Source of the DNA: Lysobacterales bacterium
GTDB lineage: Bacteria; Pseudomonadota; Gammaproteobacteria; Xanthomonadales; SZUA-36
Assembly: GCA_009692275.1 (NCBI GenBank)
Contig: SHZL01000003.1
Location: 1 to 32,390, forward strand
Length of the DNA: 32,390 nt
Direction: 5' to 3'
Part shown: in pieces, positions 8,724 to 18,139 of the stretch
How the letters are laid out: every line of letters begins with the position of its first letter
How positions within the stretch are numbered: the stretch's first letter is position 1
Translations under genes and position numbers: made by a program
Notes under the pieces: model-generated
Database searches by the model: none
Told to the model about the DNA's origin: nothing
What the model saw: only the letters and a program-made list of their open reading frames with translations

Positions 8724-10129
8724 TGGTCACTGCGCCCGCGCAAATTGGCTTCGACCGGCACGCCGTCCTGCTTGTATACCGTGCCGCCTTTCATCACCAG
8801 GTCGACGTCCTGCAACAGGCTGATATAGCGCAGGACGTCTCCCTTGACCGCGACGATGTCGGCATAGCGGCCGGCTACCAGGCTGCCCCAACGCTGCTCG
8901 ACGCGCATGAACTTGGATGGCCAGTAAGTGGCAGCCTGGATGGTCTCCATGGCGGGCACACCCATCACGTTGACCCAGACATCCAGTTCATGCCAGGTGG
9001 ACTGGCAGTGAAATTTGAGCGGGATACCGCTGTCCGTGCCCACCAGCAGGACGACGCCAGACTCACGTAATTGCTGGAATTTGCGCTGCAGCGTTGGCTT
9101 GCGTTTGGGCGTCAACTGGAAATAGAGCAGTTCATCAGGGTGCGCAATGGATGCGGAAATGTCGGCGATGGTGTCCGCCTGCAGTCCACGGTTCCAGCAG
9201 TTGTCATCCAGGGCTTCCGGATTGTCCCGCGTGTACTCGTAGTTCCACAATCCTTCGACGGTTGGAGTCCAGTACAAGGGATCGCCGACGATCATGCCGG
9301 CAGCGGTACGCTCCTCGAGTGGAAGCATCACGCTTTCCGGGTATTCCGGCGCACTGGACAGGCCCGTATGCTCGAAGTTGTCGACGCCAACCAGCAGCCC
9401 GCGGCGTATCTCTTCCGGGCGGTGGGCATGCGCCACCACTTTGAGGCCACGTTTATGCGCCTGGTCGACCAGGGCCTGCGCTTCCTCGATTGTCATGAGA
9501 TCCTGGTCGATCATCTTGATGACATCGACACCGGCATCAGCGAGCCGGTTGACCTTGTCGCGCGCGTCATTCGGGCCGTTTATGCCCCAGCGGTAATCTT
9601 CCGTGCCCGGGTAAGGCGCATGCTGCAAAAACGGCCCGGAGACAAACAGCCTTGGCCCGGGAATTTCCCCGTCATTGATGCGTTTGCGCACCTGCAGGCT
9701 GTCATCCAGCCCGGCGCCCAGGTCGCGGGCCGTGGTGACGCCCGCCAGTAACAGCTGCACCGCAGAAGCCGGCATGATTTCGCTGGCGAATCGTTGCTTG
9801 TAGGTCGGCATCCAGTGGTCGTAGTCGGCATGCCCATTGATATCCAGGTGCACATGCATGTCCCACAAGCCGGGCAGCACGCTCATCCCTTCCGTTGAAA
9901 TCACTGCATAGCCAGCAGGTACCGGCAGTGAATCCACCGTGCCGATTTTCTCGATGGTCGCGCCGTCAACCAGTACCACGCTGTTGTGCAGCGGCGTCGA
10001 GCCCAACCCGTTGATCAGCGTGCCGCCCACCAGGGCTTGCTTGCCAGCCGCCGACGCGGTCGCTGCAAAGCATGCGGCTGAAAGGACGATCAAGAGTTGG
10101 CAGGACATCCGGAATCCGCTGTGTTCCAT
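8708..10129 (-). CDS. Imidazolonepropionase-like amidohydrolase, exported
   Basis: MEHSGFRMSCQLLIVLSAACFAATASA signal peptide; LPGLWDMHVHLDING; VAHAHRPEEI; GTDSGIP; AGRYADIVAVKGDVL. Start placed at the ATG preceded by GGGAG rather than the listed upstream start. Confidence 0.85.
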   Translation of the reverse strand: MEHSGFRMSCQLLIVLSAACFAATASAAGKQALVGGTLINGLGSTPLHNSVVLVDGATIEKIGTVDSLPVPAGYAVISTEGMSVLPGLWDMHVHLDINGHADYDHWMPTYKQRFASEIMPASAVQLLLAGVTTARDLGAGLDDSLQVRKRINDGEIPGPRLFVSGPFLQHAPYPGTEDYRWGINGPNDARDKVNRLADAGVDVIKMIDQDLMTIEEAQALVDQAHKRGLKVVAHAHRPEEIRRGLLVGVDNFEHTGLSSAPEYPESVMLPLEERTAAGMIVGDPLYWTPTVEGLWNYEYTRDNPEALDDNCWNRGLQADTIADISASIAHPDELLYFQLTPKRKPTLQRKFQQLRESGVVLLVGTDSGIPLKFHCQSTWHELDVWVNVMGVPAMETIQAATYWPSKFMRVEQRWGSLVAGRYADIVAVKGDVLRYISLLQDVDLVMKGGTVYKQDGVPVEANLRGRSDQENSE

Positions 10130-10182
10130 GTTCAATCTCCCAGCAGGAATTGGGTCGCTCTGACCCTGCATCCCGATATGTT

Positions 10183-12585
10183 TCAGGCCAGCTGGCGCAC
10201 ATTCAGCTGTGGCGCAGGCCTGGGCACGGGTGCAGTTGAGTACAACGTAGTGCGCTGGTATGGCTTGCGCCCGCAGGAGATGATCACGCGTTCCAGCGTG
10301 GCCGGTTTCATTTCCTGCCCGTGAACTGCGCCCGCCGCACGCGTGATGCTTTCGTTCATCAGGGTGCCACCTATGTCATTGGCGCCCGACTGCAGGCAAA
10401 CCCGTGCGCCTTCCAGGCCCATTTTCACCCACGAGGTCTGGATGTTCGGAATGTGCGTGGACAGCACCAACCGCGATACGGCATGCATCAGCACTGCTTC
10501 GCGAAAGGTCGGGCCGCGCCGTGACTGGCCACGCCGGTAAATGGGCGCCTCATCGGCCACGAACGGCAGCGGCACGAATTCGGTGATGCCACCGGTACGA
10601 ATCTGCAGTTCCAGGACACGCAGCAGGTGGACCGCCCAATGGTGGTAGGCATCAACATGTCCAAACATGATGGTGGCCGTGGTTGGCAAGCCGACCCCGT
10701 GTGCCGCCCCGACCACGGCCAGCCACTGCTCCGTGTTGAGCTTGTCCGGGCAGATGATTTCCCGGATATCGTCGGACAGGATTTCCGCCGCGGTACCCGG
10801 CAGGGTCTTGAGCCCAAGCTCTTTGAGCTGCCGCAAGAACGCTGGAATTGTGAGGCCCAGAGTTTCCGCCCCGTGGGTAACCTCCAGCGGAGAAAACGCG
10901 TGGATATGCATGTCCGGCAAAGCCTGGTGCACCGCAGCACAGATGTCCAGGTAGGACTGTCCGGTGAACTCAGGATGGATGCCCCCTTGCAGGCAGACCT
11001 CGGTGGCGCCGCGTTCCCAGGCTTCAATCGCGAGGTCAGCCACGTCCTGCGGGGTTTTCAGATAGGGTGCGTCGCTGGCTGGCGTGCGTTTTTTTCCCTT
11101 GGCAAAAGCACAGAACTTGCAGCGGTAGGTGCACAGGTTGGTGTAATTGATATTGCGATTGACCACGTAACTGACCTGGTCACCACAAATCGATGCACGC
11201 ATGCGATCCGCTGCCTGGCAAACGGCAAAATACTCATCTCCCCTGGCATCAAACAGGCGGCTGATCTGGGCAATGCTCAGGGTGTTACCGTGTTCTGCCT
11301 GGTGCAGGATTGAACTTAAAGCGGCTGACACGTGGCGGCGATTGATGCGTATGTAGGAGGCAGATGGCGCCGTCCGGAAGTCGTGCGGGACTTCTACAGA
11401 CGTTCCGCTCAGCCAATTGTCTTCTCTCGCCAGGCCTGCGCTGTCAGACAGCTTCAACACGAAGGGCCGCACTTCGTCAGCCAGCCAGGTTTCGGCGGCG
11501 AGCGCGAAATTGCGGTAGATCGTCAGCCGCTGCTGCAGGCACTTGCCGGCTGCCCTGGTTTCCTCGGATAACACTTCGAGCTCAGGCCAGGGTGATTCGG
11601 GATTGACGTGATCCGGCGTGAGCGGGGACACGCCACCCCAGTCGTTGATGCCGGCTGCTAGCAGGCGTGCCCAGCCCCCCGAGTTGAGATTGGGTGGAGC
11701 CTGGATACTCATTGCCGGGCCAAAAATGATCCGCGCCATGGCCACGGTCCAGAGCATTTCTTCTGCCGCCGGTGGCGCAACCCGGGCCATCTTGGTATCG
11801 GCCTTGGGCACGAAATTCTGGATGATGATTTCCTGGATATGGCCGTACTTCTGCTGCACATCCCGGATCGCCAGCAATGAATCCAGCCGTTCTTCGCGCG
11901 TCTCACCAATGCCAATCAGAATGCCGGTCGTAAAAGGAACCCTGGCCTGGCCCGCGTCCTCCAGGGTCTGCATGCGCACCGCCGGGTCCTTGTCGGGTGA
12001 ACCGTAGTGCACCTGCCCTTTCCCGCACAACCGCGGCGATACGTTCTCCAGCATGATGCCCATCGAGGCAGACACCGTACGCAGCATGGCAATCTCCGCC
12101 GGCGTCATGCATCCGGCGTTGATGTGGGGCAGGAGGCCGGTTTGCTGCAAAACTTCCCGTGCGACGTGAGCGACATACTCAAGCGTTGTGGCAAAGCCCA
12201 TCTCGGCCAGCATCTTGCGGGCCGCCTCGTAGCGCAGCTCCGGTTTCTCGCCCAGCGTGAACAAGGCTTCCTTGCAGCCCATTTCCTTGCCCTGCCGGGC
12301 AATGGCCAGCGCTTCTTCAACCGACATGTAGGCGGAAGACAGGTGTTTGGGCTCGGTCGCAAACGTGCAGTAATGGCACAGGTCACGGCACAGGCGGGTC
12401 AGTGGAATGAATACCTTGCGCGAATAGGTCACGATATTGCCATGGCCGGCATCGCGTAGCGCGGCTGCCTCAGCGCAGAGCTGCTCCAGCGGAACCGTGG
12501 CAGACATCCGGTGGACCTCAGCCCGTCCCGGAAAGGTGTACCCCGGCAGATTGTGGACGGGGCTCTGATTTATTGCGTCACTCAT
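10183..12585 (-). CDS. fbiC: 7,8-didemethyl-8-hydroxy-5-deazariboflavin (FO) synthase, fused CofG-CofH type
   Basis: Two radical-SAM CxxxCxxC motifs: CRDLCHYCTF in the N-terminal half and CTYRCKFCAFAKGKKR in the C-terminal half. About 800 aa; CofG followed by CofH order. Confidence 0.95.
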   Translation of the reverse strand: MSDAINQSPVHNLPGYTFPGRAEVHRMSATVPLEQLCAEAAALRDAGHGNIVTYSRKVFIPLTRLCRDLCHYCTFATEPKHLSSAYMSVEEALAIARQGKEMGCKEALFTLGEKPELRYEAARKMLAEMGFATTLEYVAHVAREVLQQTGLLPHINAGCMTPAEIAMLRTVSASMGIMLENVSPRLCGKGQVHYGSPDKDPAVRMQTLEDAGQARVPFTTGILIGIGETREERLDSLLAIRDVQQKYGHIQEIIIQNFVPKADTKMARVAPPAAEEMLWTVAMARIIFGPAMSIQAPPNLNSGGWARLLAAGINDWGGVSPLTPDHVNPESPWPELEVLSEETRAAGKCLQQRLTIYRNFALAAETWLADEVRPFVLKLSDSAGLAREDNWLSGTSVEVPHDFRTAPSASYIRINRRHVSAALSSILHQAEHGNTLSIAQISRLFDARGDEYFAVCQAADRMRASICGDQVSYVVNRNINYTNLCTYRCKFCAFAKGKKRTPASDAPYLKTPQDVADLAIEAWERGATEVCLQGGIHPEFTGQSYLDICAAVHQALPDMHIHAFSPLEVTHGAETLGLTIPAFLRQLKELGLKTLPGTAAEILSDDIREIICPDKLNTEQWLAVVGAAHGVGLPTTATIMFGHVDAYHHWAVHLLRVLELQIRTGGITEFVPLPFVADEAPIYRRGQSRRGPTFREAVLMHAVSRLVLSTHIPNIQTSWVKMGLEGARVCLQSGANDIGGTLMNESITRAAGAVHGQEMKPATLERVIISCGRKPYQRTTLYSTAPVPRPAPQLNVRQLA

Positions 12586-12588
12586 TAC

Positions 12589-13449
12589 CTAAACCTCGCT
12601 TGCCTCTGCGGCTGGCATGTTGCAATCCCTGTCGCACAGAAATTTCCATGTTGCCGTGTGCTGAAACTCTTCATTGTGCCGGTAATACTCCAGCAAAATT
12701 CCTAGATCCCCGGGCTCATCGACGTCCATACCCACCGTCAGCGATTCCAGTAAAACGACGTCTGCGTGACGCGAACCGGCGCTGGCACAATGTAACGCAA
12801 AACTGTCCGGACCATAGCAGAACTCGAAGGGCTGCCCCGCATCGAGGAACAGGCAATTGGTGCCGCCACGATCCGCCGAGGGGCTGATTCCTATCATTTC
12901 GCCGGCACAGCTTACTGCCCGGGCGAGGAAAATTCCCGCCAGGCGGTCCAGTTCCGTGCCGGTCACAAGCGGAATGTCGGAATGAATGATCACCAACCGG
13001 CGTCCTCCGTTTTGGCGGATGGCCTCAACCCCAAGGGCAATGGCCGCGTTCATGTCGCAGTTGCCATGCTCCTGCACCAACAGCAGTCCCCGCTGCAGGG
13101 CCAGTTCAGCCACCCGCGGGTCCGCAGTCACAATGGCAATTCCCGAGACTGCCTTGCTGGCAACCAGTGCATCCAGCACATCCTTCAGCATGGCAAAAGC
13201 AAAATCTTCACGCTTCGGTCCAAAGTACTGCTGCAGGCGTTGCTTTGCCATCGTCAAAGCCTTGACCGGAACCAGTGCCCACAGGCTTTTGGCAACGGGA
13301 CTGCGCGCTGCAACCGAACTGTTGGCGAATGCTTGCGTTTCTAGCGGTATTTGAATAATGTTCAAACTCTGGGTGATGATAGCAAAAGTTACACGTGTTG
13401 CAAGACGGACTGAAGCGGCCACGCATTGCCACGCTCGCAGTGTCACCAT
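12589..13449 (-). CDS. cofC: CofC/FbiD-type phospholactate (or PEP / 3-phosphoglycerate) guanylyltransferase
   Basis: LWALVPVKALTMAKQRL...AIVTADPRVAELALQRGLLLVQEHGNCDMNAAIALG...VIIHSDIPLV...ISPSADRGGTNCLFL...DVDEPGDL. Start uncertain: the ORF track opens at a TTG (13515), an ATG is at 13449, and the conserved core begins only near 13290. Confidence 0.85.
   Translation of the reverse strand: MVTLRAWQCVAASVRLATRVTFAIITQSLNIIQIPLETQAFANSSVAARSPVAKSLWALVPVKALTMAKQRLQQYFGPKREDFAFAMLKDVLDALVASKAVSGIAIVTADPRVAELALQRGLLLVQEHGNCDMNAAIALGVEAIRQNGGRRLVIIHSDIPLVTGTELDRLAGIFLARAVSCAGEMIGISPSADRGGTNCLFLDAGQPFEFCYGPDSFALHCASAGSRHADVVLLESLTVGMDVDEPGDLGILLEYYRHNEEFQHTATWKFLCDRDCNMPAAEASEV
13351..13365. promoter_or_regulatory. 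Candidate operator palindrome (site A) near the cofC/pgl divergent region
   Basis: TTGAATAATGTTCAA (extends to TTTGAATAATGTTCAAA, 13350-13366). 13 of 15 positions match the palindrome at 24580-24594. May overlap the 5' part of the cofC ORF depending on the true start. Confidence 0.4.
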
Positions 13450-13567
13450 TATGATGAAATCGGTATGCCGTACAAGTTCAAATTGCGCCACTAACCCCCG
13501 GTTTTGGTGAATCAATGCAAACAGGAATGATTAGGCCAGGTTGTCTGCGGCTCCCAAGTGACCCGCA

Positions 13568-14254
13568 GTGAATCTGTTGTCGCTGGCATCACCACCGGAC
13601 CTCGCCAGGGCTGCGGCGGAACACATTGGTACCTGCGCGCTGCAGGCGGTTGCGCAACGCGGTCGATTTTCACTCGCCCTCAGCGGCGGCAGCACGCCGT
13701 GGCTGATGTTGAACCATCTGGCTCGCCTGGATCTGCCCTGGGATCGTTTTCATGTTTTCCAGGTGGACGAAAGGGTTGCACCCGATGGCGACCCGGAAAG
13801 AAACCTGACGCACATCCAGGCCCAGTTCACCAGCCGGGTCTGCATTCCACCGGGCCAGGTGTATGCCATGCCGGTACTGGAAGAAGACCTCGATGCTGCC
13901 GCCAACAACTACATGCACACGCTGCACGGCCTTGCCGGCATGCCGGCGATCCTTGATCTCGTTCACCTCGGGCTGGGGGGCGACGGGCACACGGCTTCAT
14001 TGTTTCCGGGCAACCCCGTGCTGGACTCGCTGGCTCTTGACGTGGATATTGCCCGTGTTGCGCAGCAACGCATGCGCATGACGCTGACTTATCCCGTCAT
14101 CAACCGCGCACGGAATATCCTGTGGCTGATCAGCGGGGCGGACAAAGCCGGCATGCTGCAGCGCCTGATCGCGCAGGACCAGTCAATTCCGGCAGGACGC
14201 GTCAGCCAGGACCTGGCGACCATTTTTACCGACATTCCGTTGCTTACTACCTGA
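13568..14254 (+). CDS. pgl: 6-phosphogluconolactonase
   Basis: FSLALSGGSTPWLMLNHLARLDLPWDRFHVFQVDERVAPDGDPERNLTHIQ; DLVHLGLGGDGHTASLFPG; WLISGADKAGML. GTG start. Confidence 0.93.
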   Translation: MNLLSLASPPDLARAAAEHIGTCALQAVAQRGRFSLALSGGSTPWLMLNHLARLDLPWDRFHVFQVDERVAPDGDPERNLTHIQAQFTSRVCIPPGQVYAMPVLEEDLDAAANNYMHTLHGLAGMPAILDLVHLGLGGDGHTASLFPGNPVLDSLALDVDIARVAQQRMRMTLTYPVINRARNILWLISGADKAGMLQRLIAQDQSIPAGRVSQDLATIFTDIPLLTT

Positions 14255-14287
14255 TTTTATTGCTAACACACTGAGACATTGCCAACC

Positions 14288-15307
14288 ATGACTACTCATT
14301 CCAAGCTCAAACTAGGTTACAAAGCATCCGCTGAACAATTCGGCCCCCGCGACCTGCTGGAGTTTTCGGTCCTCGCAGAGGAGGTCGGCTTTGACTCGGT
14401 TTGGGTCAGCGATCACTTCCAGCCGTGGCGGCATAAAGGCGGGCACGCACCGTTTTCGCTGGGCTGGCTGGCGGCCCTGGGCGAGCGCACATCCAGGATC
14501 ACCATGGGCACCAGCGTTGCTACACCGACCTTCAGATATCACCCCTCGGTCGTAGCACAAGCATTTGGAACCCTGGGAGCGCTCAGTCCGGGGCGCGTGG
14601 TGCTGGGGGTTGGCACCGGTGAATCGCTGAACGAGGTGCCCGCCACGGGCATGGAATGGCCGGGGTTCAAGGAGCGCTTCGGGCGGCTCAAGGAATCGAT
14701 AACCTTGATGCGCAAACTTTGGACCGAAGAGCGCGTGACCTATGACGGTGAGTATTACAAAACGTCAAACGCCACCATTTATGACCGGCCGGACGAACCC
14801 ATACCCATCTACATTGCTGCCGCCGGCGAAATGGCAGCCCGGCTTGCCGGCAGGGTTGGCGATGGTTTTATCTGCACCAGCGGCAAGGCCCCGAAGCTTT
14901 ACAGCGAAACCCTGCTGCCCAATGTTCAGACCGGGCTTGAAGCATCCGGGCGGAACATGAACGACCTGGAAAAAATGATCGAGATGAAAGTATCGTTTGA
15001 TACGGACATCGACGCTGCCCGGGACAACACCCGGTGGTGGGCTGCGCTGGCTCTGTCACCCGAGGAAAAAACCAGCGTGGAAGACCCGCAAGAAATGGAA
15101 CGGCTGGCGGATGCCTTGCCGCTGGAGCGCATCACCAGTCGCTGGATCGTTTCCGCTGATCCGGAAGAGCAGGTGGAGCGCATCCGGCCCTATATTGAAC
15201 TTGGCTTCACCCACCTGGTGTTCCACGCGCCGGGTCCGGACCAGGAGAAATTCCTACGCCTGTATGCCGAGCAGGTGCTGCCACTATTGCGCAAGAAATT
15301 CGGTTGA
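14288..15307 (+). CDS. fgd: F420-dependent glucose-6-phosphate dehydrogenase (luciferase-like fold)
   Basis: [124 protein letters not shown]. Close throughout to remembered mycobacterial Fgd1, including the active-site His/Trp/Glu and phosphate-binding Lys/Lys/Arg positions. Confidence 0.94.
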   Translation: MTTHSKLKLGYKASAEQFGPRDLLEFSVLAEEVGFDSVWVSDHFQPWRHKGGHAPFSLGWLAALGERTSRITMGTSVATPTFRYHPSVVAQAFGTLGALSPGRVVLGVGTGESLNEVPATGMEWPGFKERFGRLKESITLMRKLWTEERVTYDGEYYKTSNATIYDRPDEPIPIYIAAAGEMAARLAGRVGDGFICTSGKAPKLYSETLLPNVQTGLEASGRNMNDLEKMIEMKVSFDTDIDAARDNTRWWAALALSPEEKTSVEDPQEMERLADALPLERITSRWIVSADPEEQVERIRPYIELGFTHLVFHAPGPDQEKFLRLYAEQVLPLLRKKFG

Positions 15308-15347
15308 GTTCCAGAACGACTGCTAACCGATTACGCGTCGTCTTCCG

Positions 15348-16115
15348 GTGAATTCGCCTGGACTGCTGATACACCCCGTAACGGACCTGCCGCTGGTCCG
15401 TAGCGGAGACAATCTCGCGCTGCTGATCGGCACTGCCTGTGATCGTGTCGGCTTCGCCCTGCAGGATGGTGACGTGCTGGTCCTGGCGCAGAAGATCGTA
15501 TCCAAAGCGGAAGGCCGGCAGGTGCTGCTGGCTGATGTTGAGGCTTCCCCGGAAGCGGTGAAACTTGCCAAAGAAGTGGACAAGGACCCAAGGCTGGTTG
15601 AACTTGTCCTGCGGGAATCGGACACCATCATACGCAAGACCCGCGGCGTGCTGATCGTGCGCCACCGCTTGGGCATCGTCAGCGCCAACGCGGGGATTGA
15701 TCAATCCAATATCTCCCACGACGAAGGCGAGTCGGCACTGCTGCTGCCGCTGGATCCGGACCAGTCCGCCCGGCGCTTGCGCGCTGACTTTGCCGCGGAC
15801 CACAACTTAAACCTCGGTATCATCATCAGCGACAGCATCAACCGTCCGTGGCGCATGGGCACCGTTGGCATCGCCATCGGCAGCGCGGGCATTACGGTAC
15901 TTGATGACCGGCGCGGACAGGCCGACATGTTTGGCCGGGAACTCAAAGTCACGATGATCAACCGCGCGGACTCAATTGCGACAGCAGCCATGCTGGTGAT
16001 GGGTGAAACCACCGAACGCGTCCCGGCCGCCATAGTGCGGGGCTTTCCTGCCGAAAACTCTTCGCAGGGAGCTGCGGACAGCCTGCGGCCCCTGGCCGAA
16101 GACTTGTTCAGGTAA
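15348..16115 (+). CDS. cofE: Coenzyme F420-0:L-glutamate ligase, single-domain CofE
   Basis: LVLAQKIVSKAEGRQVLL; RHRLGIVSANAGIDQSNI; LLLPLDPDQSARRLRADF; GIIISDSINRPWRMGTVGIAIGSAGI. 255 aa, with no FbiB-type C-terminal nitroreductase domain. Confidence 0.94.
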   Translation: MNSPGLLIHPVTDLPLVRSGDNLALLIGTACDRVGFALQDGDVLVLAQKIVSKAEGRQVLLADVEASPEAVKLAKEVDKDPRLVELVLRESDTIIRKTRGVLIVRHRLGIVSANAGIDQSNISHDEGESALLLPLDPDQSARRLRADFAADHNLNLGIIISDSINRPWRMGTVGIAIGSAGITVLDDRRGQADMFGRELKVTMINRADSIATAAMLVMGETTERVPAAIVRGFPAENSSQGAADSLRPLAEDLFR

Positions 16116-16117
16116 GC

Positions 16118-17071
16118 ATGAGCACGGGGCGATATCTCGCCATCACCGGTGGCGTGGGCGGCGCCAAGCTGGCACTGGGTCTCTCTAAAATCCTGCCGCC
16201 TGAGCAATTGGCGTTTGCGGTCAACACCGGTGATGATTTCCGCCATCTTGGCCTGCTTATCTCGCCGGATATCGATACCCTGATGTATACCCTCAGCGGC
16301 GACAACAATACCGAGACCGGCTGGGGCAGGAAAGGCGAAAGCTGGCAGTTCATGGACGCGCTGGCGCAACTGGGTGGCGAGACCTGGTTTCAGCTCGGGG
16401 ACAAGGACCTTGCCCTGCATGTCGAGCGCACCCGCAGGCTGGCAGCCGGAGAGTCGCTCACACGTTGCACCTCGGCCCTCGCCGCGTCGCTGGGCATAGC
16501 GCATCCCATCTGGCCCATGTCCGATGACAGCGTAAGCACACAGGTGCTCACGGCCGGCGGGCCGCTGGCTTTCCAGCACTATTTCGTGCGCGACAAGTGC
16601 GTTCCGGTGGTCACGGGCTTTGCATTCCAGGGTTCAGGCAACGCGAGGATCAACTTGGAAATACTCCACTGGCTGGACCAGCCTGACCTCGCCGGCGTGA
16701 TCCTTTGCCCTTCCAATCCCTTCGTCAGCATTGATCCCCTGCTCTCACTGCCCGGCATGCGCGAGCGCCTGGCAAGGTGCGAGGCGCCCGTCATTGCGGT
16801 GTCACCCATTGTTGCCGGCGCCGCCATCAAGGGGCCTGCCGCCAAGATGATGCATGAACTGTCACTACCCGTTTCGGCCACTGCGGTACTGCGCCACTAT
16901 GCCGATTTCCTCGATGGCTTTATCGTGGACGAGCGCGACAGCGAGTTGCAGGCTGAACTGGACTCGTCCGGAGTCGCCATCAAAAATGCGCAGACCGTGA
17001 TGGACAGCCTGGAGGACCGCGTTGCGCTGGCCCGGGTTTGCGTGGAGTTTTGTGCCAGCCTGCCGTTCTAG
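16118..17071 (+). CDS. cofD: 2-phospho-L-lactate transferase (F420-0 synthase) CofD/FbiA
   Basis: YLAITGGVGGAKLALGLSKIL; VNTGDDFRHLGLLISPDIDTLMYTLSG; WFQLGDKDLALHVERTRRL; GVILCPSNPFVSIDPLLSLPGMRE. Confidence 0.95.
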   Translation: MSTGRYLAITGGVGGAKLALGLSKILPPEQLAFAVNTGDDFRHLGLLISPDIDTLMYTLSGDNNTETGWGRKGESWQFMDALAQLGGETWFQLGDKDLALHVERTRRLAAGESLTRCTSALAASLGIAHPIWPMSDDSVSTQVLTAGGPLAFQHYFVRDKCVPVVTGFAFQGSGNARINLEILHWLDQPDLAGVILCPSNPFVSIDPLLSLPGMRERLARCEAPVIAVSPIVAGAAIKGPAAKMMHELSLPVSATAVLRHYADFLDGFIVDERDSELQAELDSSGVAIKNAQTVMDSLEDRVALARVCVEFCASLPF

Positions 17072-17103
17072 CCCTAAGTTCTAGCCCTAAGTTCAAGCCT
17101 GAA
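17065..17103. repeat. Three imperfect 13-bp tandem repeats at the cofD 3' end
   Basis: GTTCTAGCCCTAA / GTTCTAGCCCTAA / GTTCAAGCCTGAA. First unit contains the cofD stop codon. Confidence 0.8.
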
Positions 17104-17105
17104 GC

Positions 17106-18137
17106 TCAGGCCAGTCGATAGAAGCGCGTCGCCGTATGGTGGAATAAAGCACTGCGTTCTGATGCGGAATATTCCGCAGTGAGGCGCTTGAACGCATTCC
17201 ACAATACCGTGTAGGAACACGATGCCTTGTCCACCGGAAAATCGCTCTCGAACATGCAGCGCCCGGCGCCGAACAATTCTATGCAGGCGCGGAAATAAGG
17301 TGTCATGGCCGCGGCCAGCTCAGCTGAACTGGGTGGCGCGGCGCTCTTGTGCCAGCCAAACCCTGCCGACGTCAGGGTCCGGCCACCGAGCTTGACGCAG
17401 ACGTTTTCGCAGCGGGCCAGTTCCGCCATGTCCCTGCGCCATGCATTGAACACTTCTTCGCGCTGCCCGGCATATGGGCCTATGCCCAGTGGACCAGCCA
17501 TGTGGTTTAGAGCTATGGGCAGCTGTGGGAAGGCTTGTGCCAGTTCGGTGAGCTGCGGGATTTGCGGATGGAACAGCCAGGCGTCAAAGCTCAGGCCCAG
17601 GCCTTGCACGCAGGCCAGTCCCTGGCGGAAGTCCGCAGTCTGCAACAGGTTCCATAGCGGCTTCGTATGGGCGTTGTGCACCTGCTCGCTCGCATCCCAG
17701 GCACTGGCATGGCGCACGCCGCGAAAGCGTTTGCTCGCCGCCCTGTGGGCTTCGAGCACAGGCTGCACTGCAGCGCCCAGTGCCAGGTCCGCAAAACCGA
17801 CTATGCCGGCCGCCACGTTGACCTGCCCACCCGGCACATTAGTCTTCCCCGCCGGGGCCGGATACACGCCGGCGACACTATCGACGAATTCGGTTTCTCC
17901 TGCCGGCCTGAGTTCAACCGGACCCTCCGTGCGGTAGAACTGCAGGCACTCCACGAACACGCTGCTGACCACCTTGTGGCCGCCCCCAACATTTCCGCTG
18001 ATATCCTGCAGGAATTCATCGACGAGGTAGCGGTTATCGGGGTAATCCCACAGATGATGGTGGCAGTCGCAGATGGGCAGTTCCGGTTCGAGCACAGCCT
18101 CCCGGGTCAGCTCCAGCCAGGCACTCCGGTCGGGCAT
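17106..18137 (-). CDS. Amidohydrolase_2-family (TIM-barrel metal-dependent) hydrolase
   Basis: PICDCHHHLWDYPDNRYLVDEFLQDI; ALNHMAGPLGIGPY; CMFESDFPVDKASCSYTVLWNAFKRL. Confidence 0.88.
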   Translation of the reverse strand: MPDRSAWLELTREAVLEPELPICDCHHHLWDYPDNRYLVDEFLQDISGNVGGGHKVVSSVFVECLQFYRTEGPVELRPAGETEFVDSVAGVYPAPAGKTNVPGGQVNVAAGIVGFADLALGAAVQPVLEAHRAASKRFRGVRHASAWDASEQVHNAHTKPLWNLLQTADFRQGLACVQGLGLSFDAWLFHPQIPQLTELAQAFPQLPIALNHMAGPLGIGPYAGQREEVFNAWRRDMAELARCENVCVKLGGRTLTSAGFGWHKSAAPPSSAELAAAMTPYFRACIELFGAGRCMFESDFPVDKASCSYTVLWNAFKRLTAEYSASERSALFHHTATRFYRLA

Positions 18138-18139
18138 GC

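Noticed and set aside
4925-10129. Dedicated D-amino-acid peptide salvage system (POT transporter, D-aminoacylase, serine hydrolase, amidohydrolase)
   Set aside because: The genes lie on different strands with separate promoters and have broad substrate ranges; co-location alone does not support a system.
10151-10172. GGGTCGCTCTGACCC as a third copy of the 72-bp palindromic repeat
   Set aside because: Shares only a short GGTC/GACC core. Lacks the GGGGTCAGAGTAAATA arms and the 72-bp body.
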